From NCBI GenBank assembly GCA_049115955.1, contig JAGDZJ010000015.1:201352-265351 (forward strand): 64,000 nt of DNA, written 5' to 3'. The first letter of the stretch is position 1. Every line of letters starts with the position of its first letter. Positions 35,687-45,100 of this stretch are shown one piece after another. This stretch comes from Salinispirillum sp049115955 (GTDB lineage Bacteria; Pseudomonadota; Gammaproteobacteria; Pseudomonadales; Natronospirillaceae). The notes beneath the pieces are model-generated. The model made no database searches. It saw only the letters and a program-made list of their open reading frames with translations, and was not told where the DNA came from. Made by a program: the position numbers and the translations under genes.

Positions 35687-37075
35687 TTACAGCCCGAAGC
35701 GCGCTAATTTCTCATACAAAGTCGACTTCGAGATACCCAAATACTTCGCAGTACGCAAGCGATTGTCACCGCAGGTGGCTAGGGCTTCGCGCAGAATCAT
35801 CCTCTCGGCGCTGGCCAGACGCTCTTTCAGCGTCCCACCCGTAATCACATCCTGCGCGCGCGCGCCGGCGATGTTTTCGGGCAATGCCTGCAAGGAAATC
35901 TTACGACCTTGACTCATATAGAAGGTTGCTTCTAAGACGTTTTCCAATTCACGAATGTTACCCGGCCAACTGTATTCCAGCAGGCTGGTGAGCGCTTGCG
36001 CGGTCAACTTGGGCGTACGGCGGCCGGTGCGACGGGCCAAACGGCTCAGGAAGTGCTCAGTCAGTGCAGGAATGTCTTCGGGGCGTTCACGCAACGGCGG
36101 TAAGTTCAGGGGAACCACATTAACGCGGTAATAGAGGTCTTCGCGGAATTCGCCCGCTGCAATCAGCTCCTCCAGTGGCTGGTGCGTGGCCGCGACCAAG
36201 CGAATGTTCACGGGCACAAGGCGTGTCGCCCCGACGGCTTCCACTTCGCGGTCTTGCAGCACGCGCAGCAGTTTAGCCTGCATCGACAGGGGCATGTCGC
36301 CCACTTCGTCTAAAAACAACGTGCCGCCGTCGGCCAGTTGGAACTTGCCCGGCTTGCCGCCTTTGTGCGCGCCGGTAAAGGCACCGTCTTCGTAACCAAA
36401 CAGCTCGGCTTCTAGCAGATTTTCTGGAATGGCCGCGCAATTGACCTTAATAAAAGGGCCGTCAGCACGTTCCGACAGTTGGTGAATGGCGTGCGCATAC
36501 AGTTCCTTACCGGTACCAGACTCGCCACGAATCAGCACCGAGACATCGCCCGAAGCGACCTTCTTCACTTTTTCGTTCAGCGCATGAATGGCTGGGCTGC
36601 GACCGATGATGTCATTGAGGCGGAAGTGCGCGCCAGTATCGGGCCCGGTGCTGTCTTTTTGACCTTGGTGATAATAGTCGCGCTCGGCGATCAATGCTTT
36701 GATCTGGCTGTTGATCTGCTTCCATTCGTGGGTGTCGTGGAACAGCACGGTGCCTACGGCGCCTACGACTTTACCGCTTTCCACAATGGGGTAGCGATTG
36801 GCAATCATGTAGTTGCCGCGTATTTCCTGCAGCGAGGTACGCTCCGGTTTGCCTGTGCTGACCGCTAAATGCATGCGGGTATTTTCGATCACGTCGGTGA
36901 CTGGTTTGCCGGTGATTTCGTCGCGATTCACGCCAATAAACTGCGCGTAGGGCCGATTCATAAAGAGAATACGCGCCTCGTCGTCCACGATCACAATCCA
37001 TTCTTCCATGGCGTCGAATGCAGCTGCGTAGCTCTCTATGGATTGCGACAGTTTATTGATGGGTGCGTGGTTCAC
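35687..37075 (-). CDS. Sigma-54-dependent transcriptional activator with PAS sensor
   Basis: A 462-residue bacterial enhancer-binding protein: PAS domain (about 15-115), AAA+ domain with Walker A GESGTGKE at 184-191, the sigma-54 contact loop GAFTGA at 231-236 and Walker B TLFLDEVGD near 252-260, and a Fis-type HTH at the C-terminus (DNRLRTAKYLGISKSTLYEKLARFGL). No receiver domain is present, so it senses its signal through the PAS domain rather than by phosphorylation. It precedes the TRAP/3-hydroxybutyrate genes on the same strand and is the natural candidate for their activator. Confidence 0.95.
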   Translation of the reverse strand: MNHAPINKLSQSIESYAAAFDAMEEWIVIVDDEARILFMNRPYAQFIGVNRDEITGKPVTDVIENTRMHLAVSTGKPERTSLQEIRGNYMIANRYPIVESGKVVGAVGTVLFHDTHEWKQINSQIKALIAERDYYHQGQKDSTGPDTGAHFRLNDIIGRSPAIHALNEKVKKVASGDVSVLIRGESGTGKELYAHAIHQLSERADGPFIKVNCAAIPENLLEAELFGYEDGAFTGAHKGGKPGKFQLADGGTLFLDEVGDMPLSMQAKLLRVLQDREVEAVGATRLVPVNIRLVAATHQPLEELIAAGEFREDLYYRVNVVPLNLPPLRERPEDIPALTEHFLSRLARRTGRRTPKLTAQALTSLLEYSWPGNIRELENVLEATFYMSQGRKISLQALPENIAGARAQDVITGGTLKERLASAERMILREALATCGDNRLRTAKYLGISKSTLYEKLARFGL

Positions 37076-37191
37076 AGACGACTCCGGAGAACGGTTTCGC
37101 CGAATAATGCCAGTTTTCCGAGTTTCTGGATAGTGTCCTGATCTTCGGAATAGGTCGTATCCCTAGCGTTCGTGGGGTGGCGGCGAGTCAG

Positions 37192-37205
37192 TCCGGCTTT
37201 CCGGA
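37192..37205. promoter_or_regulatory. Activator-site-like palindrome before the sigma-54 activator gene
   Basis: TCCGGCTTTCCGGA has the same TCCGG-N4-CCGGA form as the site at 35567. A weaker relative, TCCGAGTTTCTGGA, is at 37117-37130. They lie 40-130 bases upstream of the activator start and suggest autoregulation. Nothing else was recognised in the 331 bases between the activator and chemoreceptor genes. Confidence 0.55.
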
Positions 37206-37406
37206 TGTTTTGGCTCAACGCGGTAGGATCTGGAGTGGATAATTCGGCTAGAAATTCCTATAAGTAATTGATTATAAACAATAAAGATAGAATGGAACGG
37301 ATATTGAATAGACAATCGATTACAACAATAGCGTGGTAAGTCGTCGCACAAAAGACGCCTCCAACCACCCATTCCGTCAAGATACAACGACAACAAAAAA
37401 GGCATT

Positions 37407-39266
37407 ATGATGAAATGGCACCTTACCTTCCAGCAAAGTCTCTGGGGCTTGCTGGCACTTGTCATATTGGGTATGGCAACGTTAATGACCATTGGTATGC
37501 GCGGTCTGCACCAGCAAAACCAAGCGTTCGCCGAAGTCGGCAACACCGCCGATCAAGCGCTCGATTTGTTGGCGCTGGAAGCGGAGATACTCCAGCTCGA
37601 GCTGGTGCGGCGTGATTTGAGTACAGACGAACTAGAGGAATTTAATGCCCGTTTAGCCGCATTGCCAACCAGTATTGATGACACCTTGGCGTCTGTTTCC
37701 TTGGATACCGCCGACCTGGCGCAAATCGCCGATCGCTTTATGGCGTCGTTTGCTACCACCTTGAATGACCAAATTGCCATGGGCTTGTCCTCCACTGAGG
37801 GCCAGCAAGGGGCGTTGGCGGTGAGCGCTGCCGTGCTGTCCTATGAACTAGAGGGTCTGGGTGCATTGGTGTCCCGATTTAACGATGTCCGTTCCGTAGA
37901 AAAGGACTTCGTGATTGAGCCCGGTGCCGAAACAATAGAGCAATGGCGCACGGCCATAAGCGAATTCGCGGCTAACTTGGAGCGCATTGGCTTCGATGAC
38001 GAGTTCGGAGAGTTTTTTGCAGATTACCAAACGGCCGCTACGGCGTTGATCGCCGGGCGGTTAGCGCTTGATCAATCGACGGCGGAACTGTTCGCCGTCA
38101 GCAATCAATTGATTACGGCGCTGACGACATTGGCTCGGCGTACGGCCGGTGAACAACTGCAGTTAGCACAGGCGCAGGCGCGGGCTCAGGTCGGTATTCA
38201 GCAGTTCAGCATGGTGTTGACCGGCGTTGTGGTTGCTGTGCTCCTCGCAGGTGTGATCTTGTTGCTCAGTCGGCGGCTGCAGCGCCGCATCAATGCCTTG
38301 CTGGCGTTCTTGAACAGCGTGGCGTCGGGCGATTTGCGCGAGCGTATGCCGGTGGCGCGTCATGATGATGAGTTGGGTGCGCTTGCTCGCGGTATCAATC
38401 ACATGGTCGAGGCGTTGTCCGGGCTGGTGGTGGGCTTGCAGAGTTCCAATCAACAGTTGCAGCGCATGGCCTCAATGATGGAAGAGCACATTGCCGGTAT
38501 TAAGTCCGCCGGCGAGTCCTTGCATGAGCGCAGTGATGCCTTGGCGTCGGCGATGGAGGAAGTCAGCGCCACGACGGATCAGGTCGCTAAATCAGCTGCT
38601 CTGGTGGATGAATCAACACGCGGTGCCGCCGAGGCAGCCACACAGGGCGGGCAAGTCATCGGGCAAGCCATTGATGCAATGCAGGACATCGCCGATACCG
38701 TTGCGAACATTGACCAGCGCGCCGGACATTTGGGCGAGCACTCGGAGAAAATCGGTGCCGTGCTGGAGTTGATTAATGGTATCGCCGAAAAAACCAGTTT
38801 GCTGGCCTTGAACGCTGCCATAGAGTCGGCGCGCGTGGGCGAAGCGGGGCGTGGCTTTGCCGTAGTGGCCGACGAAGTGCGGGCGCTGGCCGAACAAACG
38901 GCTGGGGCGACGGGTGATATCGGTCAGCGCATTGCTGGTATTCAAACCGACACGCGAGCCACCATTGAAGCGGTTAAAAACGCCCGTGGTAAAGTGGAAC
39001 TGGGCAGCAAGCTCGGCAGTGAAGCGCTGGTGGCCGTGGATGGCATTCGTACCACCAGTGGCGAGTCCTCCAAGCGGATGGATGAAGTGCGCGTAGCCGT
39101 AGACGAAGTAGCGACCACGACCAGCACCATGGCGCAAGACATGGATCAAATAGCGGCCTTGGTAAACGAACAGCAATCACGCGTAGTCGAGTTGCTGGCC
39201 GTTACCAAGGATGTGCATGCGGAGGCGCATGGACTAGCCGACGGTGTCAGCCAATTTAAGGTGTAA
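37407..39266 (+). CDS. Methyl-accepting chemotaxis protein
   Basis: A 619-residue transmembrane chemoreceptor: first helix at about 12-30, a helical periplasmic sensor of about 230 residues, second helix at about 268-288 (VLTGVVVAVLLAGVILLL), HAMP (LQRRINALLAFLNSVASGDLRERMPVARHDDELG), and a full MCP signalling domain with tip EKTSLLALNAAIESARVGEA followed by GRGFAVVADEVRALAEQT. It would direct flagellar behaviour through CheA/CheW. Divergent from the sigma-54 activator, so a hydroxy-acid ligand is possible but speculative. Tandem ATGs at 37407 and 37410; AAAAAAGG is upstream. Confidence 0.95.
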   Translation: MMKWHLTFQQSLWGLLALVILGMATLMTIGMRGLHQQNQAFAEVGNTADQALDLLALEAEILQLELVRRDLSTDELEEFNARLAALPTSIDDTLASVSLDTADLAQIADRFMASFATTLNDQIAMGLSSTEGQQGALAVSAAVLSYELEGLGALVSRFNDVRSVEKDFVIEPGAETIEQWRTAISEFAANLERIGFDDEFGEFFADYQTAATALIAGRLALDQSTAELFAVSNQLITALTTLARRTAGEQLQLAQAQARAQVGIQQFSMVLTGVVVAVLLAGVILLLSRRLQRRINALLAFLNSVASGDLRERMPVARHDDELGALARGINHMVEALSGLVVGLQSSNQQLQRMASMMEEHIAGIKSAGESLHERSDALASAMEEVSATTDQVAKSAALVDESTRGAAEAATQGGQVIGQAIDAMQDIADTVANIDQRAGHLGEHSEKIGAVLELINGIAEKTSLLALNAAIESARVGEAGRGFAVVADEVRALAEQTAGATGDIGQRIAGIQTDTRATIEAVKNARGKVELGSKLGSEALVAVDGIRTTSGESSKRMDEVRVAVDEVATTTSTMAQDMDQIAALVNEQQSRVVELLAVTKDVHAEAHGLADGVSQFKV

Positions 39267-39308
39267 AAACTATTTCTTTCGCACTTTGAGTCCAGATCAG
39301 TGCCTATT

Positions 39309-39500
39309 GGGAGCGTCTAAAAACCTCAGAGGCGAAAAGCTGGCTAGGCAAAAATGTCCGAGAAAGCGCAGTTTACTGTACGTAAATATTCGCTGCGCTC
39401 CCCTCCGGGCCGACCCATGGTCGTTCTGGCAAGCCAGTGAGCATTTTGAGGCCATTTTTAACAACGCCAGCTTGAGAAAAGGAGGTTTTTAGATGCTCCC
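39309..39500. repeat. Nested palindromic intergenic repeat B3, interrupted
   Basis: Outer arms GGGAGCGTCTAAAAACCTC and GAGGTTTTTAGATGCTCCC (one mismatch) at 39309-39327 and 39482-39500. Inside are GCTGGCTAGGCAAAAAT and ATTTTTAACAACGCCAGC. The centre GCGCAGTTTAC-TGTAC-GTAAAT is followed by about 50 extra bases before the TGAGCATTTT segment, so this copy seems to carry an insertion. The right end touches the stop codon of the next gene. Confidence 0.88.
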
Positions 39501-40294
39501 TATTGCTCAGCCAGTAAGGTCTGCAACTCATCGAACAGAAACGGATTGGTCACCAGCAGGTTTTCCGATGCCATGCTGGTGGGCAAGCCGTTCAGCGGCG
39601 GCCAAATATGGCCATAGTGCGCACCCGCTTCGGTGGCGACTAATTGCGCGGCGGCGCAGTCCCACAAACTGACGGTTTCGTAATAGGCCGATAGACGCCC
39701 GCACGCAACCCAGCAGATGTCCAGCGCCGCCGAGCCATTACGACGGATGTCGGCACAGTTGCGCAGTACCGTTTCCAGGCGCGCGAGCAGCAGCGGCAGT
39801 TCCGGCACTTTGTCGTACGGGAAGCCCGTGCCCACCACGGCGTTCTTCATAACCGCGACCTTGTTGGGTTGTATCGGCTGACCGTTCAGCCACGCCCCTT
39901 TGCTCCGTTCGGCGGTGAATGTCTCTTGCTGAAAGGGTGCATGCACCACACCCAATTGCGGCACGCCGTGCTCGTAAAATGCAATGGATACCGCCACATG
40001 GCTATGTCCGTGGGCGTAATTCACCGTGCCGTCGATGGGGTCAATGATCCACAGCGGGCCTTGCAAGTCAGCGATGTCTTGCAACTTGCTGGCGCTTTCT
40101 TCGGCTAATATCTGATGCGTTGGGAACTGCTGGCGAATGTGGTCTGTAATGAGCTTGTCGGCGGCTACATCGGCGTTAGTGACCAGCTCATTGCCAGGTT
40201 TATAATCCAACACCAGTCGGCCGCCGCGTAAGCGTGCAATCAGTTCGCCCGCCTCGGTGGCCCATTCGGTCAGAAGATCTAAAGTCGGTCGCAT
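39500..40294 (-). CDS. Inositol monophosphatase family protein
   Basis: A 264-residue metal-dependent sugar-phosphatase-fold enzyme. The three metal-site motifs are present: EES (about residue 65), DPIDGTVNYAHG and the C-terminal WDCAAAQLVATEAGA. The family hydrolyses inositol phosphate, 3'-phosphoadenosine-5'-phosphate or sugar phosphates; the sequence does not decide between SuhB-like and CysQ-like roles. It is divergent from carA, with 321 bases between the starts, and ends at repeat B3. Confidence 0.92.
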   Translation of the reverse strand: MRPTLDLLTEWATEAGELIARLRGGRLVLDYKPGNELVTNADVAADKLITDHIRQQFPTHQILAEESASKLQDIADLQGPLWIIDPIDGTVNYAHGHSHVAVSIAFYEHGVPQLGVVHAPFQQETFTAERSKGAWLNGQPIQPNKVAVMKNAVVGTGFPYDKVPELPLLLARLETVLRNCADIRRNGSAALDICWVACGRLSAYYETVSLWDCAAAQLVATEAGAHYGHIWPPLNGLPTSMASENLLVTNPFLFDELQTLLAEQ

Positions 40295-40433
40295 GTGAAC
40301 TCCTCAGTTGCTCTAGCTGTGTGCTTGCTTACGGTACGCAATCTTTGCCTTTATGGGCTCGTAAGGCGTAGACAAAACCCCCTAATTCCCATAGAATTCA
40401 GGGAATTTGCCTGCGGGACGGCAGGGCGAAAAA

Positions 40434-40529
40434 ATGTATTCGAGCGAGGTGAGCTTCATGTTCATCTCGCTTTTTTACAACCATTTGGCAGTCAATCTAA
40501 GCATATCGCTGCATGATGTCGATAGATAG
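40434..40529 (+). CDS. Putative carA leader peptide (31 codons)
   Basis: ATG at 40434 preceded by CAGGGCG at suitable spacing opens a 31-codon frame ending TAG at 40527-40529, 86 bases before carA. It reads MYSSEVSFMFISLFYN and onward. Codons 4-15 run straight through the intrinsic terminator hairpin and its T-run. This is the arrangement of the E. coli pyrBI leader, where ribosome coupling to pausing polymerase prevents termination when UTP is low. Translation is not proven, and the peptide has no obvious homologue I recognise. Confidence 0.45.
   Translation: MYSSEVSFMFISLFYNHLAVNLSISLHDVDR
40443..40476 (+). terminator. Intrinsic terminator in the carA leader (attenuator candidate)
   Basis: AGCGAGGTGA pairs with TCATCTCGCT (10 bp with one G-T pair) around a nine-base loop, followed by a seven-T run. 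The only upstream gene is on the opposite strand, so on the plus strand this terminator can act only on transcripts started in the carA leader. Further hairpins at 40384-40407 (AATTCCC/GGGAATT) and 40410-40425 (CCTGC/GCAGG) precede it. Confidence 0.8.
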
Positions 40530-40615
40530 CAACAACTGCCAGCAAAATATGGTGTTCGTTCTGGGGTCTCCGAGCAAGCGTTTCGATTGAACAGTTACTG
40601 GGTGAGGACCTTACT

Positions 40616-41746
40616 TTGACTATACCAGCCATACTTGCGCTCGCCGATGGGAGCGTCTTCCATGGCATCGGAATCGGCGCGGAAGGAGAGACCACAGGAG
40701 AAGTGGTGTTCAATACTTCCATGACCGGCTATCAGGAAATCCTGACGGACCCTTCCTATGCAGAACAGATCGTTACCCTGACTTACCCCCACATCGGCAA
40801 TACCGGTGTAAATTCCGAAGATGAAGAGTGTGATACGCTCTGGGCTAAAGGCCTGATCATCCGTGACCTCCCGTTGTTAGCCAGCAATTTCCGCTGTGAA
40901 GAATCCCTTGCGTCGTATATGCAGCGCCACAAAATGGTTGCCATTGCAGACATCGACACGCGCCGCCTCACCCGCATTCTGCGCGAAAAGGGCAGCCAAA
41001 ACGGCTGCATCATGGCCGGTGCACAGGCTACCGCGGAAGCCGCCATTGCTAAAGCACAGGCTGCGCCTTCATTGAAAGGCATGGATTTGGCGAAAGTCGT
41101 CAGCACCGCAACAACCTACGACTGGCGCAGCGGCGTTTGGGCATTAGGCGAAGGCCACCCAGAGCTGGCAGATGCTGATTTGCCGCACCACGTGGTCGCG
41201 TTCGACTACGGTGTGAAGCGCAATATCTTGCGCATGCTCACCAGCCGCGGCTGCCGTGTAACCGTTGTGCCTGCACAGACACCCGCGAAAGACGTATTGG
41301 CCCTCAAACCAGACGGCGTATTCCTGTCCAATGGCCCCGGTGACCCAGAGCCCTGTGACTACGCGATTTCGGCGATCAAAGACATTCTGGAAACCGATTT
41401 GCCGGTATTCGGTATCTGTTTGGGGCACCAGTTGTTGGCGTTAGCCAGCGGTGCGAAAACCGAAAAGATGAAGTTCGGGCACCACGGTGCGAACCACCCG
41501 GTGCAAGACTTGGCGACCAAGAAGGTGATGATCACCAGTCAGAACCATGGTTTTGCCGTGGCGGAAGACAGCTTGCCAGCCAATGTGGAAGCAACTCACC
41601 GTTCGTTGTTCGATGGTTCTTTGCAGGGTATTCGACGCACTGATAAGCAAGCGTTCAGCTTTCAGGGGCACCCTGAAGCCAGCCCAGGCCCGCAAGACGT
41701 GGCAGGCTTATTCGACCAGTTCGTTGAGATGATGGCAGCGCGTTAG
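40616..41746 (+). CDS. carA: Carbamoyl-phosphate synthase small subunit
   Basis: A 376-residue glutamine amidotransferase subunit that passes ammonia to CarB for carbamoyl phosphate, used in pyrimidine and arginine synthesis. The N-terminal domain (VVFNTSMTGYQEILTDPSY) and the class-I amidotransferase triad region are present: GICLGHQ with the nucleophilic cysteine and HPEASPGP with the His/Glu. The start is TTG at 40616, with TGAGGA eight bases upstream, agreeing with the family N-terminus; no ATG fits. carB follows 376 bases later, an unusually long gap filled by two palindromes. Confidence 0.97.
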   Translation: MTIPAILALADGSVFHGIGIGAEGETTGEVVFNTSMTGYQEILTDPSYAEQIVTLTYPHIGNTGVNSEDEECDTLWAKGLIIRDLPLLASNFRCEESLASYMQRHKMVAIADIDTRRLTRILREKGSQNGCIMAGAQATAEAAIAKAQAAPSLKGMDLAKVVSTATTYDWRSGVWALGEGHPELADADLPHHVVAFDYGVKRNILRMLTSRGCRVTVVPAQTPAKDVLALKPDGVFLSNGPGDPEPCDYAISAIKDILETDLPVFGICLGHQLLALASGAKTEKMKFGHHGANHPVQDLATKKVMITSQNHGFAVAEDSLPANVEATHRSLFDGSLQGIRRTDKQAFSFQGHPEASPGPQDVAGLFDQFVEMMAAR

Positions 41747-41760
41747 CACTGACAAAGGCC

Positions 41761-41870
41761 TCAGAGGGGCGATAAGCCCTTCCCTGACACGCCGTAAACC
41801 CATCCATGGGGGCTCGTGAACGCCCATCCGGGGCGTTCAACGGTCAGTTCAGGGCTTATCGCCCCTCTGA
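41761..41870. repeat. Large intergenic palindrome A4 after carA
   Basis: Arms of 28 bases at 41761-41788 and 41843-41870; the outer 20 bases (TCAGAGGGGCGATAAGCCCT) are perfectly complementary and the rest nearly so. The interior reads ACGCCGTAAACCCATCCAT then GGGGGCTCGT, the clearest copy of the shared core, and a GAACGCCC/GGGCGTTC stem. It starts 15 bases after the carA stop. Confidence 0.93.
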
Positions 41871-41927
41871 TGCCAGCCCCCGATTGATCAAAGTGTGTCG
41901 GTTGCTTTGAATTGGGTACGGGGTAGA

Positions 41928-42040
41928 GCCGCCGACAGTGCGGACCACTCAAAGCAGACCCTTTGCGGCAGGACGCCGCAACGGAGCCCCATGGATGGGT
42001 TTATGCGTGTCTGCGGCGAGTGGTCCGCACTGTCGGCGGC
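41928..42040. repeat. Large intergenic palindrome A5 before carB
   Basis: Perfect 23-base arms at 41928-41950 and 42018-42040 (left arm begins GCCGCCGACAGTGCGGACCA), unrelated to the A4 arms. Inner GCAGAC/GTCTGC also pair. On the minus strand the interior reads ATAAACCCATCCATGGGGCT, the shared core, so A5 is inserted in the opposite orientation to A4. Confidence 0.93.
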
Positions 42041-42122
42041 GTTGCAGTCACGCGGGTACCGGCGAGCGTACGAATTTGAACAGTACTGAATACATTTAGG
42101 CACCAAAAGAGAAACTTGACTC

Positions 42123-45100
42123 ATGCCGAAGAGAACAGACATACAAAGCATTTTGATCATTGGCGCAGGCCCGATTGTGATTGGGCAAGCCTGTGAATTC
42201 GACTATTCAGGTGCGCAAGCCTGTAAAGCCCTGCGGGAAGAAGGGTATCGAGTCATTCTCGTTAACTCCAACCCCGCCACCATCATGACCGACCCCAGCA
42301 TGGCCGATGCCACCTACATCGAGCCCATCGTCTGGCAAGAAGTCGCCAAAATCATCGAAAAAGAGCGCCCTGACGCCGTACTGCCCACCATGGGCGGCCA
42401 GACCGCATTGAACTGCGCGCTCGACCTCGAACGTAACGGCGTACTGGAAAAGTTCGGCGTTACCATGATCGGCGCCAACGCCGACACCATCGACAAAGCC
42501 GAAGACCGCTACCGCTTCGACAAAGCCATGAAATCCATTGGCCTTGAAACCCCACGCTCGGGCATCGCCCACAGCATGGAAGAAGCGTGGATTATTCAGA
42601 AAGATTTGGGCTTCCCCACCATCATTCGTCCCTCGTTCACCATGGGTGGCTCGGGCGGTGGTATCGCCTACAACAAAGAAGAATTTGAAGAGATCTGCCT
42701 GCGCGGACTCGACCTCTCGCCCACCAACGAACTGCTCATCGATGAAAGCCTGATCGGCTGGAAAGAGTATGAAATGGAAGTGGTGCGCGACAAAAACGAC
42801 AACTGCATCATCATCTGCTCGATTGAGAACTTTGATGCCATGGGCGTCCACACCGGTGACTCCATCACCGTTGCCCCCGCCCAAACGTTGACCGACAAAG
42901 AATACCAAATCATGCGGAACGCCTCTCTGGCCGTACTGCGTGAAATCGGCGTCGAAACCGGCGGTTCCAACGTGCAGTTCGGTATCGACCCGAAAACCGG
43001 CCGCATGGTCATCATCGAAATGAACCCACGGGTATCTCGTTCGTCAGCATTGGCCTCTAAAGCGACCGGCTTCCCGATTGCCAAAGTCGCCGCCAAACTG
43101 GCCGTCGGTTACACCTTGGACGAATTGAGTAACGAAATCACTGGTGGCTTAACACCGGCCTCGTTCGAGCCTTCGATCGACTACGTCGTGACCAAGATCC
43201 CGCGCTTCGCGTTCGAGAAATTCCCGCAAGCGAATGACCGCCTGACCACGCAAATGAAGTCGGTCGGTGAAGTCATGTCCATTGGTCGTAACTTCCAAGA
43301 ATCCTTCCAAAAAGCCCTGCGTGGTTTGGAAGTCGGTGCGGCTGGTCTTGATCCGAAACTCGATGTTAACGAAGCCGGCGCGCGTGAAAAGCTGGTGCGT
43401 GAACTGAAAGAGCCCGGCCCGGCCCGCGCCTGGTATCTCGGTGATGCCTTCCGTATGGGCATGAGCGTGCAAGAAGTCTATGAGCTGAGCGGCGTTGATC
43501 CTTGGTTCTTGGTGCAGATGGAAGACCTGATCAAAGACGAAGCCATCATCGCGGCTTCATCTATGGCGAGTCTCGATGCCGAGACGCTGCGCCGCTACAA
43601 GCGCAAAGGCTTTGCCGACGAGCGTTTGGCTGCCTTGCTGGGCGTAAAAGAAGCCGAAGTGCGGGCCTTGCGCCATCAGCACGGTATTCGCCCAGTGTAT
43701 AAGCGGGTTGATACCTGTGCTGCCGAGTTCGCGACCAGCACCGCGTATCTGTATTCCAGCTACGACGAAGAGTGTGAGTCCAACCCCACTGACCGCGACA
43801 AAATCATGGTCATTGGTGGCGGCCCGAACCGCATTGGACAAGGCATTGAGTTCGACTATTGCTGCGTGCACGCGGCCTTGGCGATGCGCGACGAAGGCTA
43901 CGAGACCATCATGGTTAACTGTAACCCGGAAACCGTATCGACCGATTACGACACGTCCGACCGCCTGTACTTTGAGTCGGTAACCTTGGAAGACGTGTTA
44001 GAAATCGTTGATCTCGAAAAGCCAAAAGGCGTGATCGTGCAGTACGGTGGCCAAACCCCGCTGAAACTGGCACGTGCCTTAGCGGCTGCGGGCGTGCCGA
44101 TCATTGGGACGTCACCGGAAGCCATTGACCGGGCGGAAGACCGCGAACGCTTCCAGCACATGATCCAAAAGCTGAACTTGTTGCAGCCGGATAACGCTAC
44201 CGTGCGCAGTGTTGAGCACGCGGTGGTAAAAGCCGCTGAAATCGGCTATCCCTTGGTGGTTCGTCCAAGTTATGTCTTGGGTGGCCGTGCTATGGAAATC
44301 GTTTACGACGAAGAAGAACTGCTGCGCTATATGCGCGACGCGGTAAAAGTCTCCAACGACTCGCCGGTATTGCTTGATCGCTTCCTCGACAGCGCCATTG
44401 AAGTCGACATCGACGCCGTATGCGACGGTGAACGCGTGGTGATCGGTGCCATCATGCAGCACATCGAACAAGCGGGCGTGCACTCCGGTGACTCCGCCTG
44501 TTCGTTGCCGCCGTTCTCCTTGCCACAAGCCATCCAAGACCAGATTCGTGAGCAAGTCTCTGCGATGGCGCTGGAGTTGGGTGTGGTCGGGCTGATGAAC
44601 GTGCAGATGGCTTGGCAAGACGACCTGCTGTACGTCATTGAAGTGAATCCACGTGCTTCGCGTACGGTGCCCTTTGTCTCGAAAGCCATCGGTCGCTCGT
44701 TGGCCGACGTCGGTGCCCGCGTGATGGCAGGCAAATCGCTGGTTGAGCTGGATTTCACCAAAGAGCTGATCCCGACGTTCTTCTCGGTGAAAGAATGTGT
44801 TCTGCCGTTCAACAAATTCCCCGGAGTGGACCCTATTCTCAGCCCAGAGATGAAGTCGACCGGTGAAGTCATGGGCGTCGGTGACACCTTTGGTGAAGCC
44901 TTCGGCAAAGCCACGTTGGCCACCAATGTGAAGATTCCGCGCAGCGGCAATGTGATCATCAGTGTGAAAGAGCGCGACAAGCCAAAAGCCGTTGAGCTGG
45001 CGCGTAAGCTGCAAACCTTAGGGTTCACCGTGTTCTCTACCAGTGGTACGGCCGCTTATTTAGGCGAGCGTGGTATCAACGTTAGCGTGGTGAACAAGGT

